From the NCBI GenBank assembly GCA_964558115.1, contig CAZLCI010000080.1, positions 1 to 6,516 on the forward strand: DNA of 6,516 bases. The letters run 5' to 3'. Position 1 is the stretch's first letter, and every line of letters begins with the position of its first letter. A program made the position numbers and the translations under genes. The stretch comes from UBA3496 sp964558115 (lineage in GTDB: Bacteria; UBA8248). Below, one piece after another: positions 5,527 to 6,516 of the stretch. Under the pieces are notes generated by a model. It did no database searches and was not told the origin of the DNA. It was given only the letters and a program-made list of their open reading frames with translations.

Positions 5527-6516
5527 CTAGATATTAATGGATGAGCCTTTTTGTAGTGACTCTAATATCTTGAATGTAGTGAGGGTAGACATGAAAATCT
5601 CCTCTTTTGTTAGTTTGGATATTTCATTACCAGCAATTGAATCAAAGAAATTTTGTAATTCCTCCTGATAGCCCATTTGCTGTCCAGAGGTACGGAAGTT
5701 ATTTTTCTTTCCAGAAAAAAAGATTTCTGTTGTTTTGAAATCTTCAATATGAATGGTATTTCCATCAAAAAACATTTCTATACGTTCCCTCGAAAACCCT
5801 CTGTCTCCAGATGCGGTATAGGTCAGGTTTGCTATTGATCCATCGGTAAATTTTAGAGTTACTGCAATGTTGTCGCTATTAAGAGAGGTTTTATTATTAC
5901 CTGATATTCTTTCTGCATAAATTTTACAAACCTTACTGCTAGTAAGATATCCAACCAGATCAATAAAATGACATAGTTCCCCAATTATCCGGCTTCCTCC
6001 TTCTTTTTCATCGTGAACCCAATGTTCAGGAGAGATATAGCCTGCATTAATTCTGTAATTGATAATTAATGGGTCTTTTCTATTTTCTAGATAATTTAAA
6101 GTTTTCTGTACATGCGGTGAAAATCGTCTATTGTATCCCACAACTAAAAGAGGAACCTCTGACTGGGTTTTTCCATTGGACTCCATAGCAATTAAAGTAT
6201 CTTTAATTTTAATAAGTTCTAACTCGTTAATGCATAATGGTTTTTCAACGTAAATATGCTTCTTTTCATTTAGAGCTTCTATTGTCATTTTTGAATGCGT
6301 GCTATGAGGAGTTAAAATCATTACAGCATCAATATCTTTATTTTCAATAACTTCCTTGTAGTTTGTTGAAGCTGGTTTTTTGAATGAAAATTTCTTCGTA
6401 TTAAAGTGTGAACTTGTTCCTGTTGTTGTTGCCAGAGTGTGCAAATGAATATTTTTAATTTTAGTCAAAGCAGGTAAGAGTAGTGATTTTGCGAAAAGAC
6501 CTGAGCCTATGACTCC
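5527..6516 (-). CDS. Gfo/Idh/MocA-type oxidoreductase, probably the C-terminal half of a bi-domain dehydrogenase (N-terminus off window)
   Basis: The reading frame stays open to the window edge. The TTG at 6468-6466 is internal, because the 16 codons before it spell GVIGSGLFAKSLLLPA, the start of the NAD(P)-binding Rossmann fold. The visible 330-codon frame, including the TAG stop, then shows DIDAVMILTPHSTHS, the VEKPLC motif with the conserved Lys, GYNRRFSPHV (127-136), the INAGYISPEHW segment, and GSRIIGELCHFIDL (174-187) with the active-site His, numbered from the first visible residue. This pattern fits, from memory, the C-terminal half of bi-domain oxidoreductases (an N-terminal zinc-type alcohol dehydrogenase domain joined to Gfo/Idh/MocA, about 700 residues) found in exopolysaccharide loci. 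The MDR half would lie beyond the right edge. A stand-alone Gfo/Idh/MocA sugar dehydrogenase is the alternative. Substrate unknown; cytoplasmic. Confidence 0.88.
   Translation of the reverse strand, partial: GVIGSGLFAKSLLLPALTKIKNIHLHTLATTTGTSSHFNTKKFSFKKPASTNYKEVIENKDIDAVMILTPHSTHSKMTIEALNEKKHIYVEKPLCINELELIKIKDTLIAMESNGKTQSEVPLLVVGYNRRFSPHVQKTLNYLENRKDPLIINYRINAGYISPEHWVHDEKEGGSRIIGELCHFIDLVGYLTSSKVCKIYAERISGNNKTSLNSDNIAVTLKFTDGSIANLTYTASGDRGFSRERIEMFFDGNTIHIEDFKTTEIFFSGKKNNFRTSGQQMGYQEELQNFFDSIAGNEISKLTKEEIFMSTLTTFKILESLQKGSSINI

Overview
The window is AT-rich (roughly one third G+C by eye) bacterial DNA, densely packed with genes and using standard start and stop codons. It lies inside a surface-polysaccharide (O-antigen, capsule or exopolysaccharide) biosynthesis region. 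Five genes are complete and two run off the ends. The phylum cannot be fixed from this sequence. The endonuclease III resembles, from memory, the form seen in Verrucomicrobia, Chlamydiae and Bacteroidota more than the E. coli form. Nucleotide-sugar genes are transferred too often to help. An AT-rich Gram-negative bacterium is the safest statement.

Layout. Left edge, minus strand (1-894): an RmlB-like NAD-dependent sugar-nucleotide epimerase/dehydratase, cut at its C-terminus. A 123-base divergent intergenic region (895-1017) follows. Next comes a plus-strand cassette of three genes: a WbuB-like family 4 glycosyltransferase (1018-2220), a GalE-like extended SDR (2235-3263) and a non-hydrolysing UDP-GlcNAc 2-epimerase of the WecB/MnaA family (3328-4485). 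The first two are tightly coupled. Between the SDR and the epimerase is a 64-base gap carrying an imperfect hairpin. The cassette ends 17 bases from a convergent minus-strand block. In that block's transcription order it holds the C-terminal part of an oxidoreductase of the bi-domain type (6516-5527, cut at its N-terminus), endonuclease III (5491-4838) and a small IsdG/HmoA-like monooxygenase (4805-4503).

How they fit. WecB should convert UDP-GlcNAc to UDP-ManNAc. The two SDRs would modify nucleotide sugars at C4, C5 or C6. The glycosyltransferase would place one such sugar on a lipid-linked intermediate at the inner face of the membrane. Oxidoreductases like the right-edge one are common in exopolysaccharide loci. 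Nth and the monooxygenase have no obvious role in glycan synthesis. They look like ordinary cellular genes lying within or beside the glycan locus, on the opposite strand to the cassette, which suggests locus shuffling or cassette insertion.

I see no RNA gene, CRISPR array, insertion sequence or origin, and no gene-free stretch over 300 bases. I do not see a clearly new system. The most useful observations are the altered Fe-S cysteine pattern of Nth, the non-canonical active site of the left-edge SDR, the hairpin before wecB, and the right-edge gene continuing upstream beyond its apparent start.
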